DNA of 64,000 nucleotides from Phaeosaccion multiseriatum (taxonomy: Eukaryota > Ochrophyta, other classes): contig OZ218952.1 of assembly GCA_965112735.1 (NCBI GenBank), positions 4,464,001-4,528,000 on the forward strand, written 5' to 3'. The translations under genes and the position numbers were made by a program. Shown here piece by piece: positions 32,507 through 45,633 of this stretch; the stretch's first letter is position 1; each line of letters starts with the position of its first letter. The notes below the pieces were generated by a model, which saw only the letters and a list, made by a program, of their open reading frames with translations, did no database searches and had not been told where the DNA came from.

Positions 32507-35500
32507 ATGGCCGCGGCGGGGCGGGGCATGCAAGACGTAGACGAGGAGGCGGAGAGGGGGAGGGGCTTCAGCGCCATTCTGTGTACTCTGTTCCCGGGCA
32601 TCCTGGACACCAGAGTGAAGGGAAGCACGGCTTTTCTCAGAGCAGTTGAGCGCTACGGCACCGCGGCCGAGTCGGCCCACAGAGGGGACCCATGCAGACT
32701 TGACATACCCAAAAGTCCCCCCATAGGTGTGGAGGTGGATCTTACAGGAGGGAGGCTTCTTCTGAATGCACTAGAGCCGGCCCGCTTCGGGGCTCTGGCG
32801 ATGAAAGAGAAGCTGTGCCTCCTCTGTGGCCTGGCCTCGCTGCTGGAGGGGGGGCTCTACGTTGTCGCTAGACTTCGCTGTGCCGTTGAAGGTGGCAGCG
32901 TCAATCAGGTTCTCTCTAAGCACGTCCTTGCGCTGTTGGACCACCATGGGAAGCAGCTGCAAGACCTCCAGGCGGCGGCGGAGGAGGAGGAGTCGAGCCG
33001 AAGGAGAGAAAACAGCAACAAACCCAGGCAACCACAACAGCAGCAGATGATGCAGCAGGAGGCGCTGCTCCTTCTTCTGGCGAGGGTGCTGGGCCTCTGG
33101 TGCAGCGCAGGGACGGACGTGAGGATGCTGAAAGGAGTGCTCCGCCGCCTCAGCGCGCCCTCCGTCCTGTCACGCCACCTCCTTGCGGCCCTGATTCTCA
33201 TGGTTGATGGCGTTGCAGAGCGCCACAACGCGAGCATGCGCCGCACCTCACTTCCCTCCACCCCGACTTCTGCGGGCTGCTCGAGGGACGGATGTAATGG
33301 TGGCAGCAGCAACAGCAGCAACAGCAGCGGTGGTGGGGAGCCGCACTGGCCCCGCCTCACCTCATTTGTAAATTTTGGCGGCAATGGTGCTGGCCTGACC
33401 CTGCCCCCACTAGACTGGCCCTTTGGCTCAGAGTATCAGGTGGCCATGTGGATACGCATTGAGGAGTTTCCGGGCAGGAAGAGGGGCGCGAGGAGCAGCA
33501 GGGCGCATTTGCTGCAGCTGGAGAACGCCGAAGGGTTGGGGGTTGACTTGTTCCTAGAGGTGAGGGAATGAGTGAGGGAGTGAGTGAGTGAGTGAGGGAG
33601 GGAGGGAAGAAGGGGGGGAATGTGAGAAAGAGTGAGGTAGGGATGAGAGGGGAGGGGAGGGAGGGATGAAGGGAGGGAGGGAATGTGAGAATGAGTGAGT
33701 GAGGGAAGGGAGGGAGTAAATGAGTGAGTAGGGCAGGCAGGCAGTATGTATAAAGGTGACGGGGAAGGTGTTGTTGTTGCTGCTGTGTGTTGTACTGTTG
33801 TTTTGTTGTTAGTTTATTGCTGTTACTGTCGTTTGTTGTGCCGTCCTCGTGATGCCTCCTTCCCTTTGCTCACACCCGAGTGGTCCTTCCCGCTTCACCA
33901 CAGGACCGTGATCTGTGTGTGAAAGTGACCACCGAGTGGAGGGGAGCGGACCAGGCCTTTGGCTCCACTGTTCTGGACCTGGGAGGCAAGAGGTAAGCAA
34001 GGCAACAGAAGGCAACAGAAGGCAACAGTTGTGGGTACAGTTCCAGAGCAATAGCCTCCTTCGCCTCTTCCATCAGACCCGCCGCCCTCCGAAAGAACGG
34101 CAGCTGTGAATAGGCCACTCCGAAAGAACGGCAGCTGTGAATAGGCCACTGGTCTCACTACCGCTGCCACCGGAACCACCTCCCCCCCCCCCCCCCACAC
34201 ACACACACGCCCGCACAAACACAAACACACACACTCAACTTCAACTTACACACACTCAACTTACTTTGATGCTCTGCTTGCGCTGCTGTTTTTCGTGTTG
34301 GATGGACGGATGGACGGATGCATCAACCACAGATTGAAGCGACACCGTTGGTACACGCTGGTCATCACCCACTCCCGCCCCGCCACCATGGACTTTTTCG
34401 GTCAGGACCAGTTCAAAGTGCACGTAGATGGGGACATTGCCTTCGACTCGTCGGCTTCGGGCTCCAACCAAGTGCCCTTCCCGAGAGGGCTCACTTCGAA
34501 AGGCCCCTTCGATGCGCACATCTGCAGGGGGTTGGATGGCCAGATTGGGGGCTTCTTTATCTTTTCGGCCGCAGAGAAGGTGGAGGACGTCCAGCAGACG
34601 CTGTGCCGATTGCTGCCGGACCAGTGGCAGTGGGGGGCGTCGTCCTCCGGGGAGTTTGGGCGGTGGCGTTCGCCGGGGGGTTCCTCTTCGTATTACTCTT
34701 CCTCTTCGTCGTCCGCTTCTTCCACCGCCAGCCGCCTGCTGAGCAAGAAGATTCTGCCAGCGAGCAAGGCGTCTCCACCCAAGATCTTTGCGGCGTACTT
34801 GCCCTCGCGCTTCAATCTCGACACCATGCTGGACGTGCACAACAGCCTGCACGCGACTATGGAGGGCCCTACACACGCATGGGCGTGGAGTCGCAACGCC
34901 GCGGAGCTGCTGACCAGTATTGGGGGGGTGTCTGCGCTGCTACCCATGTTTCGTCGGCTGTACGCCGTACCGGCCCCGCCGCCAGAGAGTGGCGCTACTC
35001 CTGCTGCTGACAGGAAGAAGAAGGAGGGGGTTGATGATGGTGATGCTGCTGACCGACCACCGCCACCACCAGCATCAGCATCAGCATCATCGTCTTCTTC
35101 ATCTTCTTCCTCCTCCCCCTCGTTGCCGGCCTACGAGAACAACAACAATAGCGGCAGCAGCAGCAGCAGCAACAAGAACAGGCCCTCGTTGGCTCTGCTG
35201 TTTGACGTGCTGGGTGCCTTTGTGTACGGACACATGGCGAACTCCATCGACATGTTGAGGTGTGGTGGGGCAGAGGTGCTCGAGATCATCCTCTCCAGTG
35301 AGGAGTGCATGGAGGTGTTGCAGAGGGAAGGGGTGGACACGGCCAAGGCTCTCGAGCGGCTTACCTTTGCATCCGAGACGCTCAGCTCCACCGCAATTGG
35401 TACAGCAGCAGGAGACCGGGGCGGGATGGAAAGCTTCGGCTTTGGTAGGAGCAGCAGCAGCGGCAGCAGTGGTGGTAGTAGTAGCAGCAGCAGCAGCAAC

Positions 35501-36197
35501 GGCAACGGCAGCAATGGCAACAGTGGTAATAATGGTGGTAACCACCACCTGGCCAGCCCCAGCAGCGTGGATGGGGCAGGCAATCGGTTGGACAAGTTGG
35601 GGGGGGAGGGCGAAGGGGTGACCCCCATTGAGGCGGAGATGCTCGTCAAGCTTCTGTGCAACTTTGAAGTGTGGAGCATGGCGTCGCCGGAGCTGCAATT
35701 TGCGCTTGCTGCCACGACCCTGGATGTGATGCGCATGCAAGCCCTTCGGTACAAGAAGGTGCTGCCGCTGCGTCTTCTTCTCCGAGCAGTGGACGTGCAC
35801 TACACAGAAGAGGAGCAGGAGGGTGAGGCGACTTGTGCCTCTCCCCTTGCCCCTGTTGACACAGAGGAGGAGAGGGGGGGGGGGGCAGCAGTTATTGATA
35901 CATCAGTTGGTGATCCAGCCGAGGCAGAGGAGGAGCCATGGAGAGTGATGCAGCCTCGAGAAGTGCGGCACATGCGGAGCTGTCTGCTCGCCATTGCCGC
36001 TGAGCTGCTGAGGGTAGAGACCACCGGGGAGGACATGGATGTGCTCCTTCAGATGCTGGCCACGTGCGAAGACGCGAAGGTCAGTCTCTCTCTCTCTGCA
36101 TCTCTCTCTCCGTCTCTTTTTGTCTTGTGTCTCCTCTCTCTGTGTGTGTCTCTCTGACTCTCTGTCTTTCTTCCACGTTGTCTGCACCCCTCTCCAA

Positions 36198-36266
<69 letters not shown>

Positions 36267-39200
36267 CGTCTCTTTCTCCCTCTCCACGTCCTGGCGTGCC
36301 AAGGTCTCGGCAGAAGTGGTGGACCTTGTGTCCTCTCTCCTGAGTGAGCAAGACGATGGCTTCTCCTCTTCCTCCCCCTCCCCCTCCAGCGGTAGCGGCA
36401 TGACGCCGGGCAAGCTTCGTAAGGCTGTCATGGCTCTTGATGCGGAGGGCAAAGGCTCCAGAGCTCAGCCGAGCGGCATCGACTCCATCATGCCGGGTTC
36501 ACAGCAAGTCTCGGACGACGCCAACACACTGAAACTCATGGTCAAGATGTTTGTGGACATGGACGGCGATGGCAGTCCATGCCCACATGAGACGCTGCGA
36601 GCGGCGGGGCTGCGCCTTGTGGCGGCTTACATGGCTCAGACAGCAGCAGCTAAAGGAGGGGGGGGGGGCTTTGGGTTAGGAGAGAACGGCCGCCGCTTGA
36701 TCAAGGGGAGCATGGTCTATGGCACCTCAGGGATTGGAAGCGGCATTGATCTTAGCGGGGTGTTGCTCACGGATGAGGGAGGAGTAGGGGGGGATGCGGG
36801 AGGCAGCTCGGGTAAGCTTATGAGCCTGCTCTTCCCCTTCCTTTCGGAGGTGCTGCAGAGGCGACGGCACGAGCTCGGCCTAGAGACCTACACAGCCCTT
36901 CTTGAGATGGCGCTGGCACGTGTGGAAGATGAGGAGGGGTGGAGGAGCTTCGAGCAGTGTGCGGAGCGATTCTCTTATTCTTCCTCTTCCGAGCAGAGAC
37001 AAGGGTCACATCGAAGGGGGGGAGGAGTAGGATGGGGGGGGGGGGGACAAGTAGGGGGAGGAGGAGGAGGAGGAGGAGGAGGAGGAGGGGTGGTGCCCGA
37101 TTGGGGCGGTGTTGGGGGCTTGAGCGACGACGAAGACGACGACGACGAAGAGGGGCAGGAGGAGGAGGAGCAGGAGCAAGAGGGCGAGGGAGCAGGAGGC
37201 GTGGAAGCGATGGCAGTGGATGGCTCTAGCAATCAGCTACGCATTCCCGTGGTGCGCAACCTGCTGGCGCTTGTGCTGCTCTTCCGCGTGCTGCAATTTA
37301 TGCCCAACGACGTGCAATGCCGAGCGCACGGAGATCTGCTGCTTATCCTCAAAGTAAGTCAGAGAGAGAGAGAAGCAGAGAGAGAGAGAGGGAGGAAAGG
37401 CGGCAAGGCAAGGGAAGGGAGTCAGTCTTTCTTTCTCCCTCATCCTCTCCTCTCGAGGCTTGTCTTCTCTCTCTGTCTGTCTGTCTGTCTGTCTTCTCAA
37501 AGCCCCTCCCTTGACGGGTCAATCCGTCACACAACTGAAACTGAACCTGTTTCTGAAACGGTTCCTTTCTTCCCTTCGTTCCCCCGCGTTTTTGTGTTTT
37601 CTCTCTTAATTTTGCATCGCTTCTTTTTGGTTTGCTCCTTTGCTTGCCACACCCCCTCAGCTGAATCCCGACAACAGAAACCGGCTGCTGGCCGCGACCT
37701 CGAGCAGAGCGAGCAGAGGAGACGTTTGCTGGGGCACTTGGCAGCGCTGCTTGTTCTCCATCCTTGCTCCGCTCTTCCAGCAGGCTCCAGACGAGGGCAC
37801 AGCAGCTGGTGCTACCGCAGTAGCAGCAGGAGCAGAAGGAGGAGCGGCAGCAGCAGCAGTAGTAGTAGCAGGAGGAGGAGGAGGAGGAGGAGGAGGAAGA
37901 GGAAAGAAGCAAAGCCACCTCCTCGTGCTGGAGCTATACGTCCTCCTCCTAAGTCACATCCTCAAGTCGGATGACGACGGGTTCAAAGACGTGGAGCTTG
38001 CGTCTAGTCTCCAGAGACTCACTCATCACGGCCGTACCATCAGCCGGGTGATCCTGGCAGGCTTGGCGGCTTCAGTGAGACCGGATCCGGCTTGTGCCTC
38101 ACGGAAACAGCGTCCCTTGTGGACGAATGCCGTGCATTTGCTGTTTTGGGGGGCGGGCGTTGTGTGTGAAGCGCAGTCACCAACCACGGCCGGCTTGTTG
38201 ATGCAGGAGCGAGGAGAGGAGGGGGCGTATGATGATGATGATGATGATGATGCTACGGTTACAGCGGACGAGTGGGTGGACTACCGGGGGAAGGGGGTGA
38301 AGGATCTGTTTAAAAGGGAAGGGGGAGCAGGAGGAGGAGGGGGGGGGGGGGGACGTCGGGGTAGTGGTGGTGGTGGTGGAGGAGGAGGATGTGTAGGAGC
38401 TGACTCCTCAGTGGATGGGCTGAGTGTCCTGTACCTCGCACACGAGCTTCTGCTCCTCTTCGACAGTATGGGGGGCTCAGACTACTCCAAGGCCATGAAG
38501 CTGGTGGTGATACAAAGCCCCTTGGCGACGGAGAGTAAGTCAATGAGGCGCAACAAGGAGCAGCTGCTGCTTTCTCTCTTGCGAATGAGCTTACTGGTGG
38601 TGGCGCGAGTGCATCCTGCGTGGAGCAAGGTGGCCGGAGAGGCCGTTTGCAGACTACGGTTGCTGGTGCAGTGCGTTGTGAGCATTGGGAACAAGCTGGT
38701 GGGCGCCGGGGGCGGGGATTGCAATGCCGCGGATGGGTGGGTGTTGGTGGTATTGGCACATGTGTTGGCAGCGACGCGACGGATTTGGAAGTTTGTGAAT
38801 CGTCAGTGTCGACTCGAGAAGGAGGGCAAGCTCCTTTTGCAGCGCCTCGACCACGAGCAGCGACAACAACACCGCCGCAGCATACAGCAGCAGCAGCTCG
38901 TGCAGCTCAGAGCCATGCAAGAGGAGGTGAAGAACGTGCGATCGACGTGTGAGTTCATCCACGGCTTACTGGCCGATGTGCTGCAAGCCAAAGGGGTGGA
39001 CCTCTTGATGTCGCATCTCGGGAGAGGGACGGCCTCGGCTCTGCTTGCGGCGGTGGAGAGTCGAATCCCTTCGTCATGTTCCTCTTTTTCTTCAGGCAGC
39101 TCAGGCACTGCGTCCTCAGGCTCCACCGACTACCCGGGAGCGGGGGGGGGAGAGAAGGGGGTGGAGGATAGGCCGTGGGGACAACTCCTGCTTGAGCTCA

Positions 39201-42200
39201 AGTGGATTCAGGACAGCCCCCTGTTGAGGACCGGAGGCCTCTCCGCCGAAGGAGGAGGAGGAGGAGGAGGCAGCAGCAGCGGCGGCGTCAGCAGCAGTAG
39301 CACTGGTGGCAGTGGTAGTAGTAGTAGTAGTAGTAGTAGCAGTAGCAGCAGTCATGTGGGCAGGAGCAGCGGCAGCAACAGAGTCTCAGATGGCAGCAGC
39401 ATTCACAGCAGTGACACTGTCTCCGATGCGGTTATTGAGCAGCTTCAGACCGCCCAGGCGGAGGAGGGACGCACCGTGCAAGCAGTGACGACACAAGTAC
39501 AGCTGCGGTGGGAAGAGTTTCTGAAGCTAGCCTCAGCCTCTGGGGGGGTGGGAGGAGGAGGAGGGGGAGGAGGAGGAGGAGGAGGAGGGGGAGGAGGAGG
39601 AGGAGGAGGAGGTGGTGGTGGTGGTGGAGGAGGAGGGGGGGGGGGGACGAGCAAGGGAACAACAACGGAGAGTATTCTCTCAAACATGCTCGGGGAGCTA
39701 CGGAGGCGGGGGGTGAAGGAGGAGCAGCAGTTGGTGATACAGCACGAGAGGCGTCTAGAGGCCGTGCGTCGCCAGTGGGAGGCTCGGGAGAAGCAATTAG
39801 ACACGGAGGCGTGGTCGCCTTGGAGTTCGAAGGACCCCTCGGTACTCAAGTTTTGGAAACTCTCGTCTTACAAGGACAAGAGGATGAGGCAGATGTTGCT
39901 CGTGCCCAACCCGGACGGGAGCAGCCACTTGGAGGCCTCGCATGAAGACAGCAAGGAGAGAGAGAGGGAGAAGGAGAGGGCACGTCGCCTCTTGGCTGCT
40001 GCCGGCGCAGAGGAGAGGCAACAGCAGGAGCAGTTGGTGATACAGCAGCAGGAGCAGGAGCAGGAGCTGGCAAATGTGGTGCGCCCCCCTGTGCCCAATG
40101 CCAAGGGGTGGGGCGAGGCTAGCGACGGCTTCTCCAGCCAGGAGGAGGAGGAGGAGGAGGATGATGAGGGAGACGAGGAGGAGGAAGGCGACTACTTGGG
40201 AGCCGGTGAAGAAGGACAAGAAGGAGACGGAGCACGAGACGAATCACAAGCTCAAGCCCGAGCTCACCAGGAGCCCCCGCCCCTCTCTCCCACGAGCAAG
40301 TCCGGTGGTGGTGGTGGTGTTGGTGGTGGTGGTGTTGGTGGGGGAGGCTCTCACTCCAAGTCTGTGTCGATGTCTTCTACCGCTGCCTCTGTCTTCTCGA
40401 CGTCGACTTCCGCGGAATGGGAGGAGGTGACGGCATCCATGGCCCGAGCTGCCGAGGTGGAGCAGTCCGGGTGGATGCAGGACGGAGACTCTGTACTCGG
40501 GCATTGGCAGGTGCAAATGGTCCTCCCTCAGTGTTTGGTGGAAGGTGTTTTATCCCTCACGAGCACCACGAGCAGCAACGCCAACGCCTCCTGCCTGCGC
40601 TTTCACGCGACGAAAGACCCTCGGGAGCTCGGGGGATCTTCGGTTATGCAGGAGTCGGCAAGCAACAAGGCCGCCGCCGATCAGCAGCAGAGCGCTGGTA
40701 GTAGTGGATGTGGTGGTGGCGGCGGGGCGAGAGCAACGCGAGTGTCATCTTCAGCGTCTTCTTCCTCCTCCAGGCCCTCCTCTACCAGCAACCGCAGCAG
40801 CAAGACCAAGCGCAATCGCCTTGGCAAGAGCGACAGCGAGAACATGTGCAAGGTGGAGAGCAGCAATAAGAGCAGGCACCCCTTCAGCCACATTCAGGCA
40901 GGCTACTCGCGCATCTGGCGTCTGGAACAGCTCCGAGAGATTCACCTGCGCCGCTTCTTGCTCAGTCCTCGTGCCGTGGAGCTGTTTTGGGCCGACAGCC
41001 AAGAAGTGTTTATGGCCTTTACCAATGTCAAGGCTCGGCAGGCCTTTAGTCGGACGCTGCGAAAGGAGCACCACGCCACTCCGCTCATGACGTGGCCCAA
41101 GCGAGGCAGCAGCATGCACCCCCGTCAGGTGTGTGTGTGTGTGATGTGTGTGATGTGTGTGATGTGTGTGTGTGTGTGGGGGGGGGGGGGGGCTGGAGGT
41201 GCGTGCGATGCTGTTTATCCTCTGCTCATATACCTTTACCCTGCCGTACCCATACACCTCTACCTCTCTCTCTCCTCTCAGGTGCTAAAGGCCGCCAAGC
41301 TTACAGAGGCCTGGCGAAGGAGAGAGGTCACCAACTTCGAATACTTAATGCGGCTCAACGTCATTGCAGGGAGGAGCTACAATGACATCACTCAGTACCC
41401 GGTCTTCCCTTGGGTCATCAAAGACTACACCTCTGCCACCCTGGACCTCAACGATCCAGCAACCTTCCGCGACTTGAACAAGCCCATTGGGGCGTTGAAC
41501 GAGGATCGCCTCGCGGCCTTTATGGAGAGGTAGGTACACCTCATTGGGTACCGAAGTTACTAGTGGGTACCGAAGTGGGGATGTATCGAAGGGTCTGGTC
41601 TGTAGAGCGAGCGAGCGACTGAGCAAATGTTATGGATGATGTCATGGTCCCTCTCCCCCCTCCCTCTCCCCCCTTCTACTCACAGGTTCGACGCCTTCGA
41701 AGACCCAGTGGTGCCGAAGTTCATGTACGGCTCTCATTACTCCTCCGCAGGCATCGTGTTACACTACCTCATGCGCCAAGTACGTACAGTTGGCAGTTTC
41801 AGAAAGTGGCATGGTTTCAGTTTCAGTTTTTTTACCTCTTTGTTTCAGTTTCGGTTTGTTGACCCCAGACTCTGACCAAACTAAACTTGACTAAATTATG
41901 CCTTCTTCCTTCCTTCCCTTCATGCTGACTACCTCTTCCTCTTCTTTACCACCCTCTCTCTTTCTTTCTCTTTCTCTCTCTTCGAACTGAACTCCTTCTT
42001 GTCTTCCCCCCCGTCCACAGGAGCCCTTCACATCGCTCCACATCAACTTGCAGGGGGGCCGCTTTGATTGCGCTGATCGGATATTCTTTGACATCGCCCA
42101 GAGCTGGCATGGGTGCCTCCACAGGTGGGTGGGGGCCGTGCCCATATGCCTCTGTCTGTCTTGGTTGGACTGGCTGGATGTTTGCCTGTCTGTCTTGGCT

Positions 42201-42293
42201 GGACTGGCTGGATGTTTGCCTGCCTGCCTGTCTGTCTGTCAGTCAGTCTGTCTGTCTGTCTGTGTGTCCCTCAGTCAGTCTGTCGGTCAGTCA

Positions 42294-42329
<36 letters not shown>

Positions 42330-45300
42330 GCCTGCCTCCTGCCTGTCGGGTCTCCCCTCCTTTGTGCTTTGCAAGAAAGAGGAAGGAACGAAAGGCCCTC
42401 TTACCTTCCTGTTGCTCCTCCCTCCCCTCCCCTCCCCTCCCCCCGTACCCCTCTAGCATGAGTGATGTGAAGGAGCTCGTGCCAGAGTTCTACTGCTGTC
42501 CTGAGGTGTTCATCAACTCGAGCAAGCTCCCCCTGGGCACGCTGCAGGACGACAGGGGAAGCGTTGATGATGTGCGCCTCCCGCCTTGGGCAGAGGTGTG
42601 TGCGGTGTGCGTGCTGTGTGTGTATGTGACAAGTGGAGGAGTGGAGGAGTGGAGTGGGGTTTGTGGAGTAAAAGGGGCCCTGAGCCTCTGTGGAGATGTC
42701 CTCTGCTTTGTGGGGCGGGGGTTGTAACCGCCGAGGAGGATGCTCGCGATATCTCAGAGTGATGACATCTCACGCCTCCCTCCCTCCCCTCCCTCTCTTC
42801 CTCCCTCCCTCCCTCCCTCCCTCCCTCCCTCCCTCCCTCCCTCCCTCCCTCCCTCCCTCCCTCCCTCCCTCCCTCCCTCCCTCCCTCACCCCCTCCTCTC
42901 ACACCATCCACTGCCATCCCCACCCTTGCCTGCCCTGCACTCACAGAACGCACACGACTTTGTGCGACTGAACAGACAGGCGCTGGAGTGCGAGTACGTG
43001 TCTCGCAACCTTCACAAGTGGATCGACCTTGTGTTCGGCTTCAAACAACGCATGCCGCACGCCCTGGACGCGAGGAACGTCTTCTACTTCCTCACCTACG
43101 AGGGGGCGGTGGATGTTGAGGCCATCGAGGATCCGCTGCAGGTGGCTGTGGTTTGGTTGTTAGAAGTGGGTGGGTGGGTGGGTGGGTGGGTGAGGCGGAA
43201 GTTGGGGTAGGGTGAGTGGGTGGGGTGTTGGTTGTTTGGTGTGTGGTTGTTTGTTGGGACATTGGTTGTCTTCTCACCTGCTTGTCATTTGTAATCCGTT
43301 TTTGTACCTCACCATTTGTCGGCCTTCGTTTTTGTGCCGTGCCGTGTCTCTGTGTGCCCTCCCTCGCAGCGTGAGGCGACGGAAGCGCAAATTGCGCACT
43401 TTGGCCAAACACCTTCGCAGCTCTTTACGGAGCCACACCCGCCCCGCATGCCCCCAGAGGTGAGGGACAGGAGGATGGAGAGGAGCTGAAGGAGGGAAGC
43501 GATGGCCATGATGCGTATTCTCCTCTCCGTTGTTCCATCCACTGCCATCCCCTCTCGGTTGTGCCCTCCACTGCCATCTCCTCTCGGTTGTGCCCTCCCC
43601 ACCTCCGCTCTGCTTCCCCTCTCCATCCACTGCCATCCCCTCTCTCCCGCAACACGTCTAAACGCGCTCTGCTCTCTGCACTGTCCCCCCTCTTCCTCCC
43701 TCCCTCCCTCCCTGTTCCCAACAGGAGTGCATCCTGCCCTGCTTCAGTCGGACGGGAAGCCTCTCGAACCTCCGAGTGTACACTTCCGCCAAGCAGCCGG
43801 GCAGGGGCGGTCGGCACGGAGCAGTGGCGAGCACGCACATCGGTTCGGATCGACTCATTCTCGTGCATGCAGACCTCTTTGTCACGACTTTCACCTTTGG
43901 GAGAGAGCCGGATGGGGATGGACTGCCCTTCACGCTAACTCAGGAGAGGGGCAAGCAGCTGCCGGCTCATGGGCTGTCCATTAGCAAGGGGCAGAAGCCA
44001 GGGCTAGGGGGCCTTTTCCAGCCGTTGCCGCTGCCGCAGCTGCAGCAGCACGGCAAGAAGAAGAAGGGCAAGAAAGAGAAGGAGAGGGAGAAGGACGGTA
44101 AGGGAGGGGGTGAGGGCAGCAGCAGCAGCAGCGGAAGGTCAGGGATGGCCACCTTGTTTGGCAAGTTCTCCTCATCCAAGCAGAGCAGCACCGTCACCAG
44201 CACCAGCGGCAGCAGTGGCGGTACCACCACCACCACCGGCAGCAGCAGCAGCACCAGTGGCACCAGTAGCGGGGCCAGTAGCGGTGGCTTCAACAGCAGC
44301 CACCAGCGCAAGAGGTCTATCCTGTCACAAACACCCCCCTCCAAAGTAGCAGCGGCCGAAGCGGAGGCCCGTGAAGCAGCACGTGAAGCAGGTAGGACTG
44401 CGTCACTTGCGTCACGACTCGCGGACGGCTCAGGGGGGGGGGGGGGGTCCGGTCCTGCGGCAGGACCAGTTGGTGATACAGCAGCAGCAGCATCGACCGG
44501 TGGGGCATTGGAGCTTCAGCGTCTGCCCGGGAGGCTCGGAGGGGGGGGAGGGAGGAGGAGGAGGAGGCGGGGGAGGAGGGGGAGGAGGGGGAGGGAGCGG
44601 GGGAGGTGGAGAGCGGCTGTTGAGTTGTGGTTACTACGACCACGCAGTCAAGAGCAACGCATTGGATGGCACTTCACTCAAGCAGCAAGACTCATCACAG
44701 GGGGGTCACATTGGCGCTGTGAACTGCCTGCAGATGGATGAGCAGGGCACCCTGCTTGTGACGGGCGGGCAGGACGGTACCAGTCGGGTGTGGGTGGTGG
44801 GCAACCCGTCTATGGCATATGCCTTGGCGACTGCTAGCGGCGGGCATAACACAGCAGTTGGTGATACGGACACCGCAGCTGGGGTGTGCATGGGGGTGGG
44901 AAGTGGGGGTGGCGTTTCAGAAATGCTGGCGGGAAGCAAGGGCAACGGCGGTGGAGGAGGGGGAGCAGGGGGGGGCGGAGGTGCAGGGGCGGCGGGGGGG
45001 GGGGTTCTGCAATGCGTACACGTGTTGTGGGGGCATGAGGACCCGGTGACCTGCGTGGCGGTGGTGGCGGCGTTGGATTTGGCGGTTTCAGGGGCTGCGG
45101 ATGGAAGGATTGTGACCCATCGAGTGAGCAAGGGGAACTTCGTGCGGCAGTTCTTCCTCCCTACTGCGGAGGATGTGAGATTGGCCGATGGAGGAGGAGG
45201 AGGAGGAGGAGGAGAACAGGTCTACAGCGAAGGAAGAGGGGTGGAGGCGAGTCTGATCGTCCTCTCCTGCCACGGAGATATGGTGGTGCATAGCTGGAGC

Positions 45301-45633
45301 GATTCGTCTCTGCACCACTTTGGCCTAAACGGAGCAAGGCTGGCGAGGGGAGACACATCCTGCAAACTAAGTTGCATCTTGGCCACACACGACGGGGAGA
45401 TGTTGGTGGAGGCGGGGATGGATGGACGGGTGGTGGTGAGGACCATTCATCAGTTGCAGCAGGTGCATGTGATCGATCTGTCTACAGGGGGTGCTATCAC
45501 TTGCTTGCATCTGTGCAGAGACGATCAGTACCTGGTGATTGGGAGGGAGAGTGGGGAGTTTGCCGTGTGTACGGATGCGCGCACACGGCTCAAGATGTTG
45601 GACCTTGCCCTGCAGAAGGCCTTCGTTGGGTGA
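32507..45633 (+). CDS. Giant BEACH-WD40 protein (neurobeachin/LRBA-like), 12 exons, about 3,390 aa
   Basis: Exons: 32507-33559, 33904-33992, 34333-36079, 36304-37353, 37661-41128, 41282-41529, 41686-41779, 42021-42124, 42457-42595, 42947-43141, 43370-43459, 43725-45633. A ConA-like lectin domain comes first ([20 protein letters not shown], then [19 protein letters not shown]). A long helical region with Gly/Ser/Glu inserts follows. The PH-like part ([20 protein letters not shown]) and the BEACH domain come next: [68 protein letters not shown]-terminal WD40 repeats include [20 protein letters not shown] and [25 protein letters not shown] proteins act as scaffolds in membrane traffic and autophagy. 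In the last exon the frame changes at a G15 run (44433-44447); no phase-compatible intron was found, so one base is probably wrong or polymorphic. ATG 32507 is the first in frame; more 5' exons are possible. Confidence 0.9.
36180..36252 (+). repeat. (CT)n tract in a BEACH-gene intron
   Basis: CT dinucleotide run followed by a short GT run, upstream of the acceptor at 36303. Acts as a long pyrimidine tract. Confidence 0.9.
39541..39650 (+). repeat. GGA/GGT/GGG run encoding poly-Gly in the BEACH protein
   Basis: About 110 bases of glycine codons within exon 5, giving about 35 Gly. Shorter poly-Gly and poly-Ser runs surround it. Confidence 0.9.
42225..42340 (+). repeat. (CTGT)n with CAGT interruptions, BEACH-gene intron
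   Basis: Tetranucleotide repeats of CTGT and CAGT in the intron 42125-42456. Confidence 0.9.
42776..42888 (+). repeat. (CCCT)n tract, BEACH-gene intron
   Basis: About 28 units of CCCT form the pyrimidine-rich 3' part of the intron 42596-42946; its 5' part holds GTGGAGGA purine repeats. Confidence 0.92.

Noticed and set aside
39432-39849. Minus-strand Pro-rich protein opposite the BEACH exon
   Set aside because: Shadow of the poly-Gly codons; the plus frame is continuous and carries the BEACH protein.
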